The position numbers and the translations under genes are program-made. Positions 11,701 through 21,975 of a stretch of 64,000 nt of DNA are shown here, in pieces; within the stretch, counting starts at the first letter, position 1, and each line of letters opens with the position of its first letter. The stretch lies in the NCBI RefSeq assembly GCF_052857255.1, contig NC_135497.1, positions 185,914,084-185,978,083 on the forward strand, given 5' to 3'. The notes under the pieces are model-generated. The model searched no databases. It saw nothing but the letters and a program-made list of their open reading frames with translations, and was not told the DNA's origin. The stretch is from Amblyomma americanum. Taxonomy: Eukaryota; Arthropoda; Arachnida; Ixodida; Ixodidae.

Positions 11701-13367
11701 CCCCAAGTTTTCACGCAAAATTTGGTGGCATGTTGTCTTACTAATGCCGAGCGCGTCTGATAGCATGCGGACTGTAATGGTGCGGTCTTGCTGTACAATT
11801 TCCCTGATCTGTGCCATGTTGTTTTCATTGCGTGAGGTTGAAAGGCTCCCCTGCCTTGTGTCGTATTCCATCGGCGTTCTCCCCGAAACGAATCTCTTGT
11901 GCCACTCGAAAACTCGTGCCCGTGATAATGTCTCGTTGCCGTAAGCGCCACGAAGGAACTCATACGTCTGTGTGGCTGTCTTGCCAAGCTCCACGCAGAA
12001 ATTTATGTTTACACGCTGTTCGAGGTGGACGTCCATCTCTCCACATTCACTCACAGTAGAATGCACAGAACAGTGACAACTTATTTTTCTACATGTAGTG
12101 GCATCTAGCGGCTGCCACAGCAATTAACATAAATAGCTCAGGTTAGCCTGAAAAGATGTCGCTACAAATATGCACCAACATTTGTTTTGGGGAATCATTT
12201 CAAGAAAATAAAATAAATCAGTCTCGAAACTTTACAGACAAAGGTATTAGCAACTTGCACTGCTTGCTACATGCTGTGCATATAACACTAATTTATGCAA
12301 ATAGAAACGACAGCGCTATTCAAGATGATTGGCAGAAATTGTTCTCTACATAGTACTACGCTTTTTCGTCAAAAGTCGCAGTTTTCAGGCCTATTAAACG
12401 ATAGTAGTACATACCTGCAGCAGTCAAAGGTTTGTATCAATGCAATATCAGAATTTTCTAGCAACAGCATAAGGCCGGTACAACTATTACACGCGAGAAG
12501 CACAGCCAGCCATGAAATTTCCTCTCGGTCACGAGATTCCCGCCACAATTGCTAGGATTGAAAAAAAAAAAAGTCGGGCGAAATAGAGAAACAAAACCAC
12601 TTCACTTGATGCAGAGAACCTGATAGCAACTGTAAACAAGTTTGAGTCTCCTTAAGGCTGGTTCACATGCAAGCGACTGAGCGGAGCGTCGCAGCGAAAA
12701 TTTCCAACTTCGTGGAACCTTGCCGCTCATCGCAGCGACGACTCGAAACAGGTTTTTCCGCCGCGGCAGCAGGATTCGCTAGCATTTTCGCTTGCATGTG
12801 AAACAGGCTTTACGCACATCCTAAACATGCAGAGATTTTTGCAATGAATTTCAACGTACCATTAACGTCATCAGCTCTTGTTGAAGTCTGCAAAAGGGCA
12901 TACCAGAATAGTTTAGAGCAATCCGCAATTTGTCACTTATCATCTTCGTTTTTACAAGTAAACACACAGTTGGTCCTTTCGATTGTGCAAATACAAAGGT
13001 AAAAACAGTTGAGCATTATTACATGCTTTAAGCAGAATGTGCGCTAGCCGTAACCTAAATTAGTTGCACACAAATATAAACTCGCTTCTATCAAGACGCG
13101 AACCCACACTGAGGAACGTTACAGACTAGATAACTTAGTTAAACATAAACCGCTAGTCCATTGCTCTCACAAACTGTTTTCCCGTTCTCAAACAAAGAAA
13201 AGTCTCGGATTACACGGGAAGTACTAGGCCTACGGCTGGCACGCTAACTCCTGAACGACCACCTACCTTTTGGTAACAGAGTGCCTGCCAGAGTCGACGC
13301 TGCGCTGTTCGTCACTGCTTTTGACATATTCATCTTGGGCCAATGGGTCAACATTTTGAGAAGCCAT
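5548..13367 (-). CDS. UBE2C: Ubiquitin-conjugating enzyme E2 C (UBE2C), exons 1-4, 3' end outside window
   Basis: UBE2C (UbcH10) is the E2 that works with the anaphase-promoting complex to start ubiquitin chains on mitotic substrates. Coding exons on the minus strand are 13367-13267, 12887-12860, 10416-10330 and 5752-5548, all with GT-AG borders and matching phases. They give 140 residues plus one base. The N-terminus [14 protein letters not shown] matches the MASQN.DP start of vertebrate UBE2C. The E2 fold follows, with HPN at 105-107 and the catalytic Cys at residue 114 in NICLDIL, the same numbering as human. The RxxL destruction box (RTVL, residues 129-132) is conserved. The last exon, which should encode EPN...LN.HAAELW, is not seen at 1-5547 and must lie beyond the left edge. 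Introns of about 4.6, 2.4 and 0.4 kb carry mobile elements. Confidence 0.93.
5753..8114 (-). other. UBE2C intron 3, first part, non-coding
   Basis: About 2.4 kb with no protein-like frame. Sequence near 6690-6715 (inverse gtaaaacctgggtataatg) resembles a pogo/Tigger-type terminal repeat, without a clear partner. Otherwise I see nothing definite. Confidence 0.4.
8115..8979. mobile_element. TTAA-flanked MITE (865 bp)
   Basis: The left end is TTAATGTTGAATTCCAATGG (8115) and the right end is CCATTGGAATTGAACATTAA (to 8979). The inverted repeat runs on with CAGATC, giving about 26 bp with one mismatch. The motif ctgccattggaa occurs twice more just inside the right end (near 8871 and 8903). There is no transposase. 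TTAA suggests a piggyBac-type origin. The insertion lies in UBE2C intron 3. Confidence 0.7.
8980..10329 (-). other. UBE2C intron 3, second part, non-coding
   Basis: No gene-like frame on either strand. It contains one SINE at 9570-9730. The rest is unassigned. Confidence 0.45.
9570..9730 (-). mobile_element. tRNA-derived SINE (Ruka-like)
   Basis: On the minus strand the element begins GCCGCCGCGGTGGCCCAGTG (A-box region), continues through a B-box region (GCGGGCTCTATTTTGG, degraded) and a body with GTCAGTGCACGTTAAAGAAC. I recall this head and body as the Ruka SINE of ticks. The 3' tail is replaced after about 160 bp by unrelated sequence. Confidence 0.75.
10330..10416 (-). CDS. UBE2C: UBE2C exon 3
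   Basis: The 87 bp encode [20 protein letters not shown] and the following GTIHGPSGT, in phase 0 at both ends. The acceptor is TTGCTAG and the donor GTAAGT. The human counterpart is MSGDKGISAFPESDNLFKWV. Confidence 0.92.
10913..12244 (-). mobile_element. Mariner element (1.33 kb), inactive
   Basis: Terminal inverted repeats CCTTTGTCCGTAAAGTTTCG at 10913 and its inverse with one mismatch, ending at 12244, extend over about 25 bp (to GAGACT). TA follows on the right (12245-12246); on the left TA lies three bases away. The length is that of a complete mariner. The transposase inside is disrupted. It sits in UBE2C intron 2. Confidence 0.9.
10973..12036 (-). pseudogene. Mariner transposase, broken by a frameshift and a stop
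   Basis: The reading starts at [20 protein letters not shown] (12036), with the HTH region and LLSEAEKD, then EDETW, which carries the first catalytic Asp. A frameshift between about 11557 and 11490 moves the frame to [13 protein letters not shown]. The second Asp follows in [11 protein letters not shown], and then an in-frame TAG at about 11196 replaces the Ser of the usual PYSPDLAPCDFF block. The third Asp (SPCDFFLFP) and the C-terminal part ([18 protein letters not shown]) lie after the stop. The spacing fits the D,D34D class. About 354 residues in all, near the usual 345-350. It cannot make active transposase. Confidence 0.9.
12652..12812. mobile_element. Short MITE (about 160 bp)
   Basis: The left end ttaaggctggttcacatgca and the right end (inverse of tgcatgtgaaacaggcttta) form a repeat of about 23 bp that includes GCAAGCGA. 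TTAA is intact on the left; TTTA stands at the right. Elements with this ggctggttcaca end occur widely in arthropods. The 160 bp carry CpG-rich sequence and no frame. Confidence 0.55.
12860..12887 (-). CDS. UBE2C: UBE2C exon 2 (28 bp micro-exon)
   Basis: The exon completes an Arg codon and then encodes LQQELMTLM, the first helix of the E2 fold. A TTTTGCAG acceptor and a GTACGT donor flank it. Its match to the human [11 protein letters not shown] is exact, so it is real in spite of its length. Confidence 0.92.
13267..13367 (-). CDS. UBE2C: UBE2C exon 1
   Basis: The exon encodes residues 1-33 plus two bases and ends at a GTAGGT donor. The ATG at 13367 is chosen because MASQN.DP matches the family start. 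An in-frame upstream ATG at 13445 would add 26 unlike residues. The region is the variable N-terminal extension of UBE2C, rich in Ser, Asp and Lys. Confidence 0.9.
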
Positions 13368-13828
13368 TTCGAGAATTGTGCCTCGAAATCTGCAACTGTC
13401 GTACCTTACTTCTGACCCGATGCCTACATGCAAGCCTACGTTCAAAAACTAACGAATGCAGCAGCGAGCCAATCAGTAGCCGCACAGACACGACGCGGTG
13501 ACGCGGCGACGCCTTGCAGCCGTGTCTTGTAGCGCTTGGACGGTTTGAGCAACGCGAGCTACGCATTAAGTTTAGTTTATTTAGGTATTTAAACCTCCAC
13601 AAATGGTATTAGTTCTGTAAACAGAATTTTTTTTCACTAAAATGGTAAAGTAGTGGAGTCGTTTCTTTGTAAATCACTGTTCCATCAATTCGTTCAGGGA
13701 TCAGCGAACCCTGGTATAAACAGTGAATCACGTGTGCGAATTTCTCCACTCGCTGCTTGCTGCGGTCATTATTTCTTTTTTATATTTTTGGGCTTGTTCA
13801 GCTTGTTGGCCTCCACGTACTGTTTTTA
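13368..13828. promoter_or_regulatory. Shared promoter region of UBE2C and NTPCR
   Basis: The two start codons are 461 bp apart and diverge. The UBE2C side is CpG-rich (for example gacgcggtgacgcggcgacg near 13492). No TATA box is obvious. A TTTAAA near 13589 could be read as a cell-cycle CHR-type element, which would suit UBE2C, but the motif is too short to trust. Bidirectional promoter function is inference. Confidence 0.55.
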
Positions 13829-14389
13829 ATGGCCTCTCCAAAGTTCATAGTTCTGACTGGTTCACCTGGTGTAGGTAAGACCACAATAGTGAAAAATGCA
13901 GTAAAGACACTTGGTGAGCAAGGTATCTCCGTATCGGGCTTCTACACGACCGAACTGCGAGAAAATGGAAACAGGGTTGGTTTTGACGTTGTTACCACCG
14001 GCAACAAAAAGGCTCCACTTGCCCGAATTCGTGACCATTTTCCTGCTGGGAAAGGGCCATTTGTGGGAAGATATTGTGTCACTGTGAAGACGTTCGAAGA
14101 AGTTGCCCTGGACTCTCTGAAAACCAAGAGTGATGTCCTAGTTATCGATGAAGTTGGCAAGATGGAACTTTTTTCAGAACCATTTCGGAACCGTGTCAGT
14201 GAACTCTTTGCCGATGAAAACAACTGCATCCTCGTAACCGTGCCCGTGAGCACTGGAACGCAGTGCCTGCCGCTTGTGGATCACATCAAAGGCCATAAGT
14301 GCGCTCGGGTTTTCAGCGTAAACCGCTCGAATAGAGACTATCTTGTGAAAGAAGTGTTGGACGCTCTTCGCAAGGCTGTTGGAAAATAA
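13829..14389 (+). CDS. NTPCR: Cancer-related nucleoside-triphosphatase (NTPCR/THEP1 family)
   Basis: The protein of 186 residues (human 190) hydrolyses nucleoside 5'-triphosphates. It has a Walker A loop GSPGVGKT at residues 11-18, GFYTTELRENGNRVGFDVVT at 37-56, which is characteristic of the family, and a Walker B stretch VLVIDEVGKMEL at 103-114. The start at 13829 is preferred over the in-frame ATG at 13757, because MASPKFIVLTG aligns with the human MARHVFLTG and the 24 extra residues would be a hydrophobic leader unlike the family. The whole gene is one exon. It diverges from UBE2C. The polyadenylation signal overlaps the stop codon. The family is well recognised; the physiological substrate is not known from sequence. 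Confidence 0.93.
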   Translation: MASPKFIVLTGSPGVGKTTIVKNAVKTLGEQGISVSGFYTTELRENGNRVGFDVVTTGNKKAPLARIRDHFPAGKGPFVGRYCVTVKTFEEVALDSLKTKSDVLVIDEVGKMELFSEPFRNRVSELFADENNCILVTVPVSTGTQCLPLVDHIKGHKCARVFSVNRSNRDYLVKEVLDALRKAVGK

Positions 14390-14390
14390 A
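14385..14390 (+). terminator. Polyadenylation signal overlapping the NTPCR stop
   Basis: AATAAA at 14385-14390 contains the TAA stop (14387-14389). If used, the 3' UTR would be about 15-30 bases. No second AATAAA occurs between here and the next gene. Confidence 0.5.
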
Positions 14391-14879
14391 ACTGCGAACC
14401 ATTCTGTCATGCAAATTATTGGCGCATTCTTATGGTAAACTGCGCAGTTCCAATCTCTCAAGTTTCGCGAAGGCGAGCTTCCCCTTTTGGGTGCGTGATC
14501 GAGAGTGCAGCGGAGTAAATTTAGACGCTGAGCTGTTCGACTTGGCAACAGGCGAAGGGAGCAGCCTCGTCGGCGTTGTGCGTTATGAAGTTGCGATATG
14601 GGCGTAGTTCAAATCTGGTTTGAGGAATACTGCGTTGAAAGTTCTGTAAGTACACGAGATGTTTGTTAAAGTTTTTTCGGTGCGTAGGCCGCATATGTTG
14701 CGGCCATAGAATGAGTACTGGCGCTCGTTTTCGCCGACTTAGTGAACGGGGAACGTGATTCAGGACATGTTTAACTAACTGGTTTTTCTGTTGTCCAGAT
14801 GCGCGCCGGGAATTGGTCAGATGGCATGTCTTGCTGACAGAAGACATTTGAGATGTGTTACTTCCATTACATTGTCACC
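14390..14879 (+). other. Intergenic spacer and 5' leader of the F-box gene, with a probable UTR intron
   Basis: A GTAAGT donor at 14646 and a TTTCTGTTGTCCAG acceptor ending at 14798 define a likely 153 bp intron in the leader. The spacer between the NTPCR stop and the F-box ATG is only 490 bp, so the promoter must lie within it or inside NTPCR. Confidence 0.5.
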
Positions 14880-16061
14880 ATGGAAGATGATCACAAGATT
14901 GTTTCATATGAAAGCCTTCCCGAAGCAATTCTTTTGGAAATCTTTATGAAGCTATCACTTCCTGACCGCCTCCAGGCAGCACTGTCCTGTCGTCGGTGGT
15001 GCAACATATTCACTTCTCCAGCTGCATGGACTAATTTCCACTTTCGTTTCTATGGGCGCAAGGACACAAGACTTCTTCAATGTATTATATCATATGGTTG
15101 TTATCTGCGTCAAGTTGTCATCGAACTTAACCAGTTCCAAAACGTCAACCGTGTGAATGCAGTACAAGCACTACTTCTGCTTGCAAAATGCTCCTCTACA
15201 AGACTGTCGCACCTTCGCATCATCTGCACTGGTGAGAATCCTCTGTTCTACGCTGGAAAAGAATTTGTGTCAGCCTTGGAAGCCGTCTTCAAGCGGTGTA
15301 ACAGCCATTTGGTTGAAGTGGATCTCGGCAAGTTCCCAATGATGATTGATTCACACACCATTGACGTTCTGTCTCAACACAGCCCCCAGCTGGAATGCCT
15401 GAACATCCAGAACAACAACCTTGTCTGCTTAGTACAACCAGAGTGTATTGTCAGACTTGCTCAGCGCTGTCGGCGGCTGCGTGACCTCCGTGTGCACAAG
15501 TGTAGCCTGTCACAGGATGTGCTTTTATGTTTCCTGGAACAACGTCGTGTCGGCCTTGAGCACCTCTCCCTGCAGTGCCGCAGTGAGGAGATCATCGCTA
15601 CCCACCCACAGGATGAAAAGACACAGCTGAGCTCAGAGCTGTGGTCGCGTGTGGTTTCTGGCCTTCCCCGGCTGCGTGTAACTCTTCACTTTGACCAGAC
15701 TTGCCCGCTTGTGGTCATCCCCTTGGTCATGAGGCCAGAGGTGCCATGTGCTGTGCTTAGGCTGGAGACCTTCACCATCATACATGACATGGTGCTGCTG
15801 GCAGCGTATAGCTATGCAGAAACACTTGAAAAGCTCATCTTGCAAGCACCACCAAGTGCTGAACTGGAATGTGCCCTATTGGAAGTGTCACGTCGATGCT
15901 CTAAGCTGAGAGCATTGCATGTTTTCTGCCCGCTAAGTGAGCAAACAATAGACACTATCCTATGGGAGCACCCGTGTATGAAGGCTAGCGGGCTTTATAC
16001 ACTTAGGTCAGAGGCAGGCAGTGATGGTCCGTGGGCAACGGATGAGAAGGTAGATGCATGA
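14880..16061 (+). CDS. F-box protein with leucine-rich region, FBXO39-like
   Basis: A 393-residue protein in one coding exon. The F-box spans about residues 9-50 (SLPEAILLEIFMKLSLPDRL, then ALSCRRWCNIF and AAWTNFHF) and would bind SKP1 in an SCF ubiquitin ligase. The rest is a run of irregular leucine-rich repeats (for example LECLNIQNNN, LRDLRVHKCS, LEHLSLQC, LEKLILQAP) that should recruit the substrate. Segments such as ELWSRVVSGLPRLRVTLHFD and the C-terminal LEVSRRCSKLRALHVF match the layout of FBXO39 as I recall it; other FBXL/FBXO members are possible. The ATG at 14880 has a strong CACCATGG context and is preferred to the in-frame ATG at 14853. The substrate is unknown. Confidence 0.85.
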   Translation: MEDDHKIVSYESLPEAILLEIFMKLSLPDRLQAALSCRRWCNIFTSPAAWTNFHFRFYGRKDTRLLQCIISYGCYLRQVVIELNQFQNVNRVNAVQALLLLAKCSSTRLSHLRIICTGENPLFYAGKEFVSALEAVFKRCNSHLVEVDLGKFPMMIDSHTIDVLSQHSPQLECLNIQNNNLVCLVQPECIVRLAQRCRRLRDLRVHKCSLSQDVLLCFLEQRRVGLEHLSLQCRSEEIIATHPQDEKTQLSSELWSRVVSGLPRLRVTLHFDQTCPLVVIPLVMRPEVPCAVLRLETFTIIHDMVLLAAYSYAETLEKLILQAPPSAELECALLEVSRRCSKLRALHVFCPLSEQTIDTILWEHPCMKASGLYTLRSEAGSDGPWATDEKVDA

Positions 16062-16150
16062 TACCAGCACTGCCTGATCTACTGTTGTAATGGCACATAA
16101 AAGCTTTCCCACTACTTCTAGTCATAAACATTGGAAAAGCTCAGCAGGAC

Positions 16151-16156
16151 AATAAA
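16151..16156 (+). terminator. Polyadenylation signal of the F-box gene
   Basis: AATAAA lies 90 bases after the stop and is followed by a T-rich stretch (gcttgcttctagttcag). The 3' UTR would be about 110 bases. Confidence 0.7.
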
Positions 16157-16174
16157 GCTTGCTTCTAGTTCAGA

Positions 16175-18319
16175 GTAGGTTCACATTTTCGTAGTCACAA
16201 GCATTGCAACGTGCTTAACTGCATCGTAATCATGCAGCTTGACTGTTTATATACTATGTTACAGGCCATTTCCAGCAACAGCCTATGAATTTTAACCTTT
16301 GTGACCATATTTTGTTGCAGGTTCCCTTTTTCTGCAGCCAGATGTACACTTGCAGCACTAAGGTCATTGCTGAACACTGCGGTAATGCACAAAAGCCACT
16401 GACAGAGGCTGTGCTATGCATGCTCCTAGCTGTGGCTATATAAAAAAAAAAACTATATTCTTCCATATTTCTTGATATTTCAATGCACTTTTCTAGCCTG
16501 TAATTTAAGTAATATAACTTAAGGTCTTAGTGAAATGATGAAGGCTTTGCTCTACAAAATCTGCACAGAAATGGTGGTTTTGAATTGCCAGCTAGTTATT
16601 AGACATTAAAGAATGACATTTGATTTCAAGTGAACATGCCAACAAAAATGCAACTGTAACAACCACACTTTTTGGGCATGTTTTACTAGTTCTACTGTAC
16701 AAAGTTCTTGCAACTTTTGCTGGATTCATGCCCCTGTTGAGGGCACGTTCATCTTTGCTAGAAGTGATTATTACTGGAGGTAGGAAGCCTTTTCATTGCA
16801 TACTGTTAGCTTCCAGCACCCATAGTGTCATTTCAACCATTATCCAAATTACTACAGATAAGTTAAAGCTAATTCATTCAGTCTCATAACTGAATCAACC
16901 ACCGGCACAGTCACTCTGCTCAATTTGTCCTGTCAAACCATAAACTAAAGCAAGCTTGAATAATTGAGCAAGTAGTGGTATAATGTTGCAGGTATCACTG
17001 TTCAATTCTTAATTGGGCAATTACTTCAGTTTGCTGCCTTAAAAAAGCACAGATTGTTGAACAGTGTTGATACCTTGGTTCTCCAGCTGCAGCTTAGTGC
17101 TGTCCTTTAACAGAGCTGTGCTTTCTAGAAAATTAAAAAGAGCGAACAATATAATAATATGGCCTGCTGTATACATAGGGCCCATCATTTTCTGGTTTTA
17201 TTCTTTCCAAAATTTAGGAGGGGGGGGGGGGGGGGGTAAAAATTGGGCAATACTTTTTTGTTCAAATTTGGGTACAAATCAGGTTGTTCAGTAAAAATTT
17301 CCACAATTCGGGTTTATTCAGGTTCTCTTTTGAAGCAGAAGACAATTTACTTTTGTATGGGACTCAATATGTCCTCTTTTTTGCTCAGTATTTCCCAAAC
17401 AGCATCGAAATGGCAAGTTACCTTGAAAAACTACTTACCAAACCAGATTTTTTTACCTCAAGTATTCTATTTATTTCTTCATGTACAATAACAACCTACA
17501 CAGTATTTCTGTGTGGTTGCAAGACCTGCCTGTCTTGCATACTATGAGAAAAGTAATGCAACATCACAGTGGACATTTTAAAAGCGCAAGAATCCAGGAG
17601 CAGGGCATCGTTAGCCTGGATAGCACTTGATACAATCATGTCGTGAATAAAAGCATCAAGCGAGGTTTAAGATAAAAATATCCCTCTGCAATAAGCGCAG
17701 GATGTCCGCTAATTTTCATGTGGTGTCTTCAGCTTTGTGCACTGGAAAACGTACGTACTCTAGGTGTTAACAGAATAAAGAATGCACATAACAAGCCCCT
17801 CGTTTTTCTGCTTCTGTGCGTTCTCTGGAAGGAAAATTTTCAACTGAAAATCGCATTTAACCCGATTTTTAAGAAATCTGTTCGGGGTGCACGAATTGGG
17901 TAAGATCAGGTTTTGCCTTTGTAAAAGTGTAATGACCCCTCTGCTTTGCATTCCACAGTACTTTTAGGAAGGTTATGATGCCAGTGAGTAGGTTGCACTC
18001 CAAAGACATTTTGTGCAACTGTACCTGAGCAAAGGATGGAGAAGGCCAGTTGAAGGCTAAAATGAGCCAGTCATATTTTTGAGCTATTTCAGGAAGGTGC
18101 CCATACAATGGAGTATGTGCTCAGCAAAAATCTTTTTGACAAATCTGACATATTCCTTCCACTTCAGTAAGTGGATGCCACATATGCCTGGCACCCTACA
18201 TATAGGACACCGCTTTTTTGCACAGCAACTCTAAAACTTAATTGTGTAAAAGCTTGCACCCACTAGCGTAAGTTCAAGAGGGTCTAAACTTTTCCTGTGC
18301 AAGAGTTCTATTGTGTACA
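16175..18319. other. Intergenic, no gene
   Basis: AT-rich sequence with a G tract at 17219-17236. The open frames here are short, do not resemble proteins and have no splice context. Confidence 0.5.
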
Positions 18320-18675
18320 TTCAGAAAGATCTGCCAGTCTTCTGTGGATGCTATTTTTTTTATTTTATCCCATCAACTACATCGTAATTCTGCAAGAAGA
18401 ACATATCATTTTTGCGCATAGTCACAAGGAAACCACTGCGCGTGGTGAGAAGTGTGATTTTAAAGTCGATGTCAAATGTCCGATTCTTTACCACACATAA
18501 CAGGTAGCAAATATGCCTAGTATCCTACATTGTAGGACTGCTCAAAAGTCGGTGTTGAGAAAAATATTTTCACCAATAAAAAGATTATTCTGAATTGTGA
18601 AGTGAAATAAACATGTTATATAAAAAAAATACTTTAATTTTTTTCATATTTCTGAAGTTTCAGCATATATGGGTT
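18320..18675. repeat. Interspersed repeat, copy 1 (second copy at 60765)
   Basis: Blocks such as tgtgattttaaagtc, aaaaatattttcaccaataa and tttctgaagtttc recur in the same order at 60765-61105. The copies are clearly diverged. No coding capacity or terminal repeat is evident, so the class is unknown. Confidence 0.65.
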
Positions 18676-20093
18676 AAATGTGATCTTTCATCTCAGTGTG
18701 CACAAAATGTGTACAAGATGTATGCAGATATTAACAAAACAGCTAATTTTCAACAATAAAAAAAATTGCCTTTAGTCACTTCGCCATGAATTTAATTCAT
18801 ACTGCCCACTGCAGTGATGTGACGACTAAGGCACTCTGTCGCTGAGCATGATGTTGTGGGATAGAACTCTGACCATGGCAGCCAAATACTGATTTAGGCA
18901 AAATGCAAAAGATGCCTGTGTGCAGTGCAGTGTCGGTGCATGCTATATAATCCCAGGTGGTCAAAACTAATCTGCTCGCTCCTACGGAGTAGAACCTCAT
19001 AGCACACATGCTGCATTGGGATATATTAAAGGCCGCATACCACCAGATGCCTGGTGGAGTACCTAATAGCACACATGCTGCATTGGGATATATTAAACCC
19101 CGCATACCGCCAGATACCCAGTGGTTAAGATTTTCTGGAACACTGCCCAGAAAAACCAACCGATGTTTTGCAGGTGCCCACTTTATGTTCACAAATGGAC
19201 ATGGAAAGTAATTATCAGTGAAAATCAGTGATTATCAGCAAAAATCGTTAGCAATTTTCCAGTTTGTCTCCCAGATCCAATGGTTCAAAACTGACCTTGC
19301 CTAACTGCTTCACTATTATGTAAATGATGCAAAACAGGTAGGCTCCTCAAAACGTAGCTTCAGGTGTTGATTTAAATTCAAAACGATAAGAAACTGCTCC
19401 CATCATGTTGGTTGTTTGGCAAATTATCTGCAAGAGACTTCATTCAAAAATCATTTATAGGATTTACAACGAAATGAAGGTGACCTTTCAGTCTTGAGGA
19501 ATTAGTTCAGAAACCATTACAAGCAACTTTTTAAAGTTTCACTTTATGCAGCGATAATTCATGCTGGGGGCATTTTTCAGTCGTATTTTTTTCTTCTATG
19601 GGTGGCTTCCACAACATTCTTAACACTTTGTAAAAGTGGTGCAGAGTTGCTCTTCTTATTGCTTTGTTTGAAAAAAGTGCCTTGTTTCTCATTTTTATTT
19701 TTGTTAAACCTATGTGAAAGACATGTGATGCTAGGACAAAAATTATTTTCCATGAGCACAGGGTCGTACAAATTTGCTTTTTCATTTGCTTGTTTCAACT
19801 ATTTTCAGAGTGAAATTAAGTGCTGATGTTTATTGCTATATATCTTGTTTGAAGCTAGGGAAAGCTGAACGCTTATTGAGGAGGCATAATCACTTTTCTG
19901 CTTATCCACGATTATATCCTATATCCATGACCACTCAATTGTATTGGAACTGCCAATGCTGTTTTTGCTACACACGTTAATATTCAAAGATTGGTTCCAG
20001 TGCACACAACACAAATTGTTCAATGCATCCATTTATTGAAGACACTGCATCAAAAGCGTGGACTTCTTGGTAGCTAACCTTGTACATATTAAT
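18676..20093. other. Intergenic, with an imperfect tandem duplication
   Basis: At 18999-19132 two 67 bp units begin atagcacacatgctgcattg (18999 and 19066) and differ at a few positions. Otherwise no gene or element is recognised. Confidence 0.5.
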
Positions 20094-20670
20094 CACCATC
20101 ATCAGCCTGACTACACCCACAGCAGGGCAAAGGCCTCTCCCATGTCTCTCCAATTAACCCTGTCCTTTGCCAGCTGCGTCCACCCTATGCCTGCAATCTT
20201 CTTAATCTCAACCGCCCACCTAACCTTTTGCCGCCACCTGCTACACTTACCTTCTCTTGGAATCCACTCCGTTACCCTAAGGACCAGCGGTTATCTTGCC
20301 TTCGCATCACATGCCCTGCCCAAGCCTATTTCTTCCTCTTGATTTCGACTAGGATGTCATTAACCCGCGTTTGTTCCTTCACCCACACTGCCGTTTCCAG
20401 TCTCTTAACGTTACACCTATCATTTTTCTTTCCATGGCTCGCTGCGTTGTCCTTAACGTAAGCTGAACCCTGTTACTGCGCCGTAGGTGCGTACCGGTAA
20501 GATACAGCTGTTGTACACTTTTCTCTTGAGCGATATTGGTAAACTGCCATTCATGATCTGAGAGAACCTGCCATATGCGCTCCATCCCATTATCCTTCTA
20601 GTTATTTCCCTCTCATGATCTGCTGTCGCTACCTGCCCTACACATTGTGTGACCATTACCAGGGCATCTG
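20094..20670 (-). mobile_element. RTE-type LINE, 3' end
   Basis: On the minus strand the frames spell the C-terminal part of an RTE-like reverse transcriptase with many breaks: SQIMNGSLPISLKRKVYNSC, then RTTQRAMERKMIGVTLRD, then the GHVMRRQDN-type and WIPREGK-type blocks in degraded form. The 3' end near 20094 reads gctgatgatggtg on the minus strand, the short tail usual for RTE. The upstream part of the element is missing (5' truncation). Confidence 0.8.
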
Positions 20671-21791
20671 AGCACAGCTTGAAATTAGTTTAATATGTAC
20701 AGTTCTAATACCTTTTTTGTACTTATAGTAACCAATTAAACCTTGAGCTCTCGCTGTTCCAGGCATATATATTCTTTGCAGTGTTCACACCTTGGTAAAG
20801 AGTGCTCAAGGAAGGATTGGTTGGTCAATTCTGCTTTTCAAACTATAAAACTACACACAACCTTGAATTATTCAGTGCACATAATCATAAACATTATTTT
20901 CACAATATATATAAAGACAGCAAACACCCAAAGCTCCATGCAAAATCGGTACAAGCAGTAGGAGGCATGTGAAAATCATGATCAATAAAAATCACTTCCG
21001 CTAGTTACAAATTTCCTCAACAGAGATAAGAAAATTTAGCTATGGTCAGCAACCTTGCAAGCCAGGATCCATGCTGACATTTGAAGGCAATATGTAAGCT
21101 CGCAAAGAGCCAAAACCAACCCAAAAATACCTATCGGATGAAATCTGGAGGCCTCTGCCATGTTCTCAAGCTATACCTCGATACCATAGTTTAAATAAAA
21201 ACACTCCAGCAAAACATGTTCAGCTGGGAAAGTCGTATACCACATTTCTGTGAAAGCTACAATAGCATGGTAGTGCTTTTCCATTTGTAACTCACCACAA
21301 CTATTGCATTATTTAAGTTGGCTGATAAGCATATATTTCGTAAAAAATGGTGCCACAGTGGCATAACGTTTTGGTACAGTCTTGTTTGTGAACACCAAAT
21401 CAAGACAGCACATTTAATTGTTAACAGCATTATGAAGCCATCAGATTTTTCAGTTTAAAAAATATCTGGCGCCAAAAAATTGCACTCTCTCGTCACTGAG
21501 GGTAGATATAAGCAGTACTGGCATATTGGCACAGTCTAGGGTGGGCCCCCGTTAGCTACATTCTTGAAATAGATCTCGTTTGTCCAGGTCATGCCACGCC
21601 AAGCACGCCACATGCCATGCCACACACCACACCTCACCACGACAAAGTGCTGCTGCTATCGACCTCGCTGAAGCGCAAAACACGCTCACGAGTCAACATA
21701 GGCCAGTAACAGAACAGAGTCAAACTGAACCTCAAGGTATCATCACTGCTGAATTTTACAAATGTAAATCGACCCAAAGTGACACACGGGC
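20671..21791. other. Intergenic, nothing recognised
   Basis: AT-rich sequence without protein-like frames or clear repeats. A stretch of short imperfect repeats (atgccacgccaagcacgcca) occurs near 21591. Confidence 0.45.
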
Positions 21792-21975
21792 ATGAAGGAA
21801 GCCGTAGTGGAGGGCTCCAGAATAATTTAAACCACCTGGGGTTCTGTAACGTGTGTCGACATTGCACAGCATATGGACAAATTTTACGTTTTGCCTCCAC
21901 CACAACCAGGATTGAACTTGGGGTCTGGATCAGTGGCCGAGTGCCCTATATATAACCACTGAGCCACCGCGGCGG
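21792..21975 (-). mobile_element. tRNA-derived SINE (Ruka-like)
   Basis: On the minus strand it begins CCCGCCGCGGTGGCTCAGTG and ends near tggagccctccactacggct. The B box is degraded (caagttcaatcctggttg). A nearly full-length copy apart from the 3' tail. Confidence 0.75.

Noticed and set aside
13757..13828. N-terminal extension of NTPCR with a hydrophobic stretch (possible signal peptide)
   Set aside because: No family member has it and the downstream ATG aligns with known starts.
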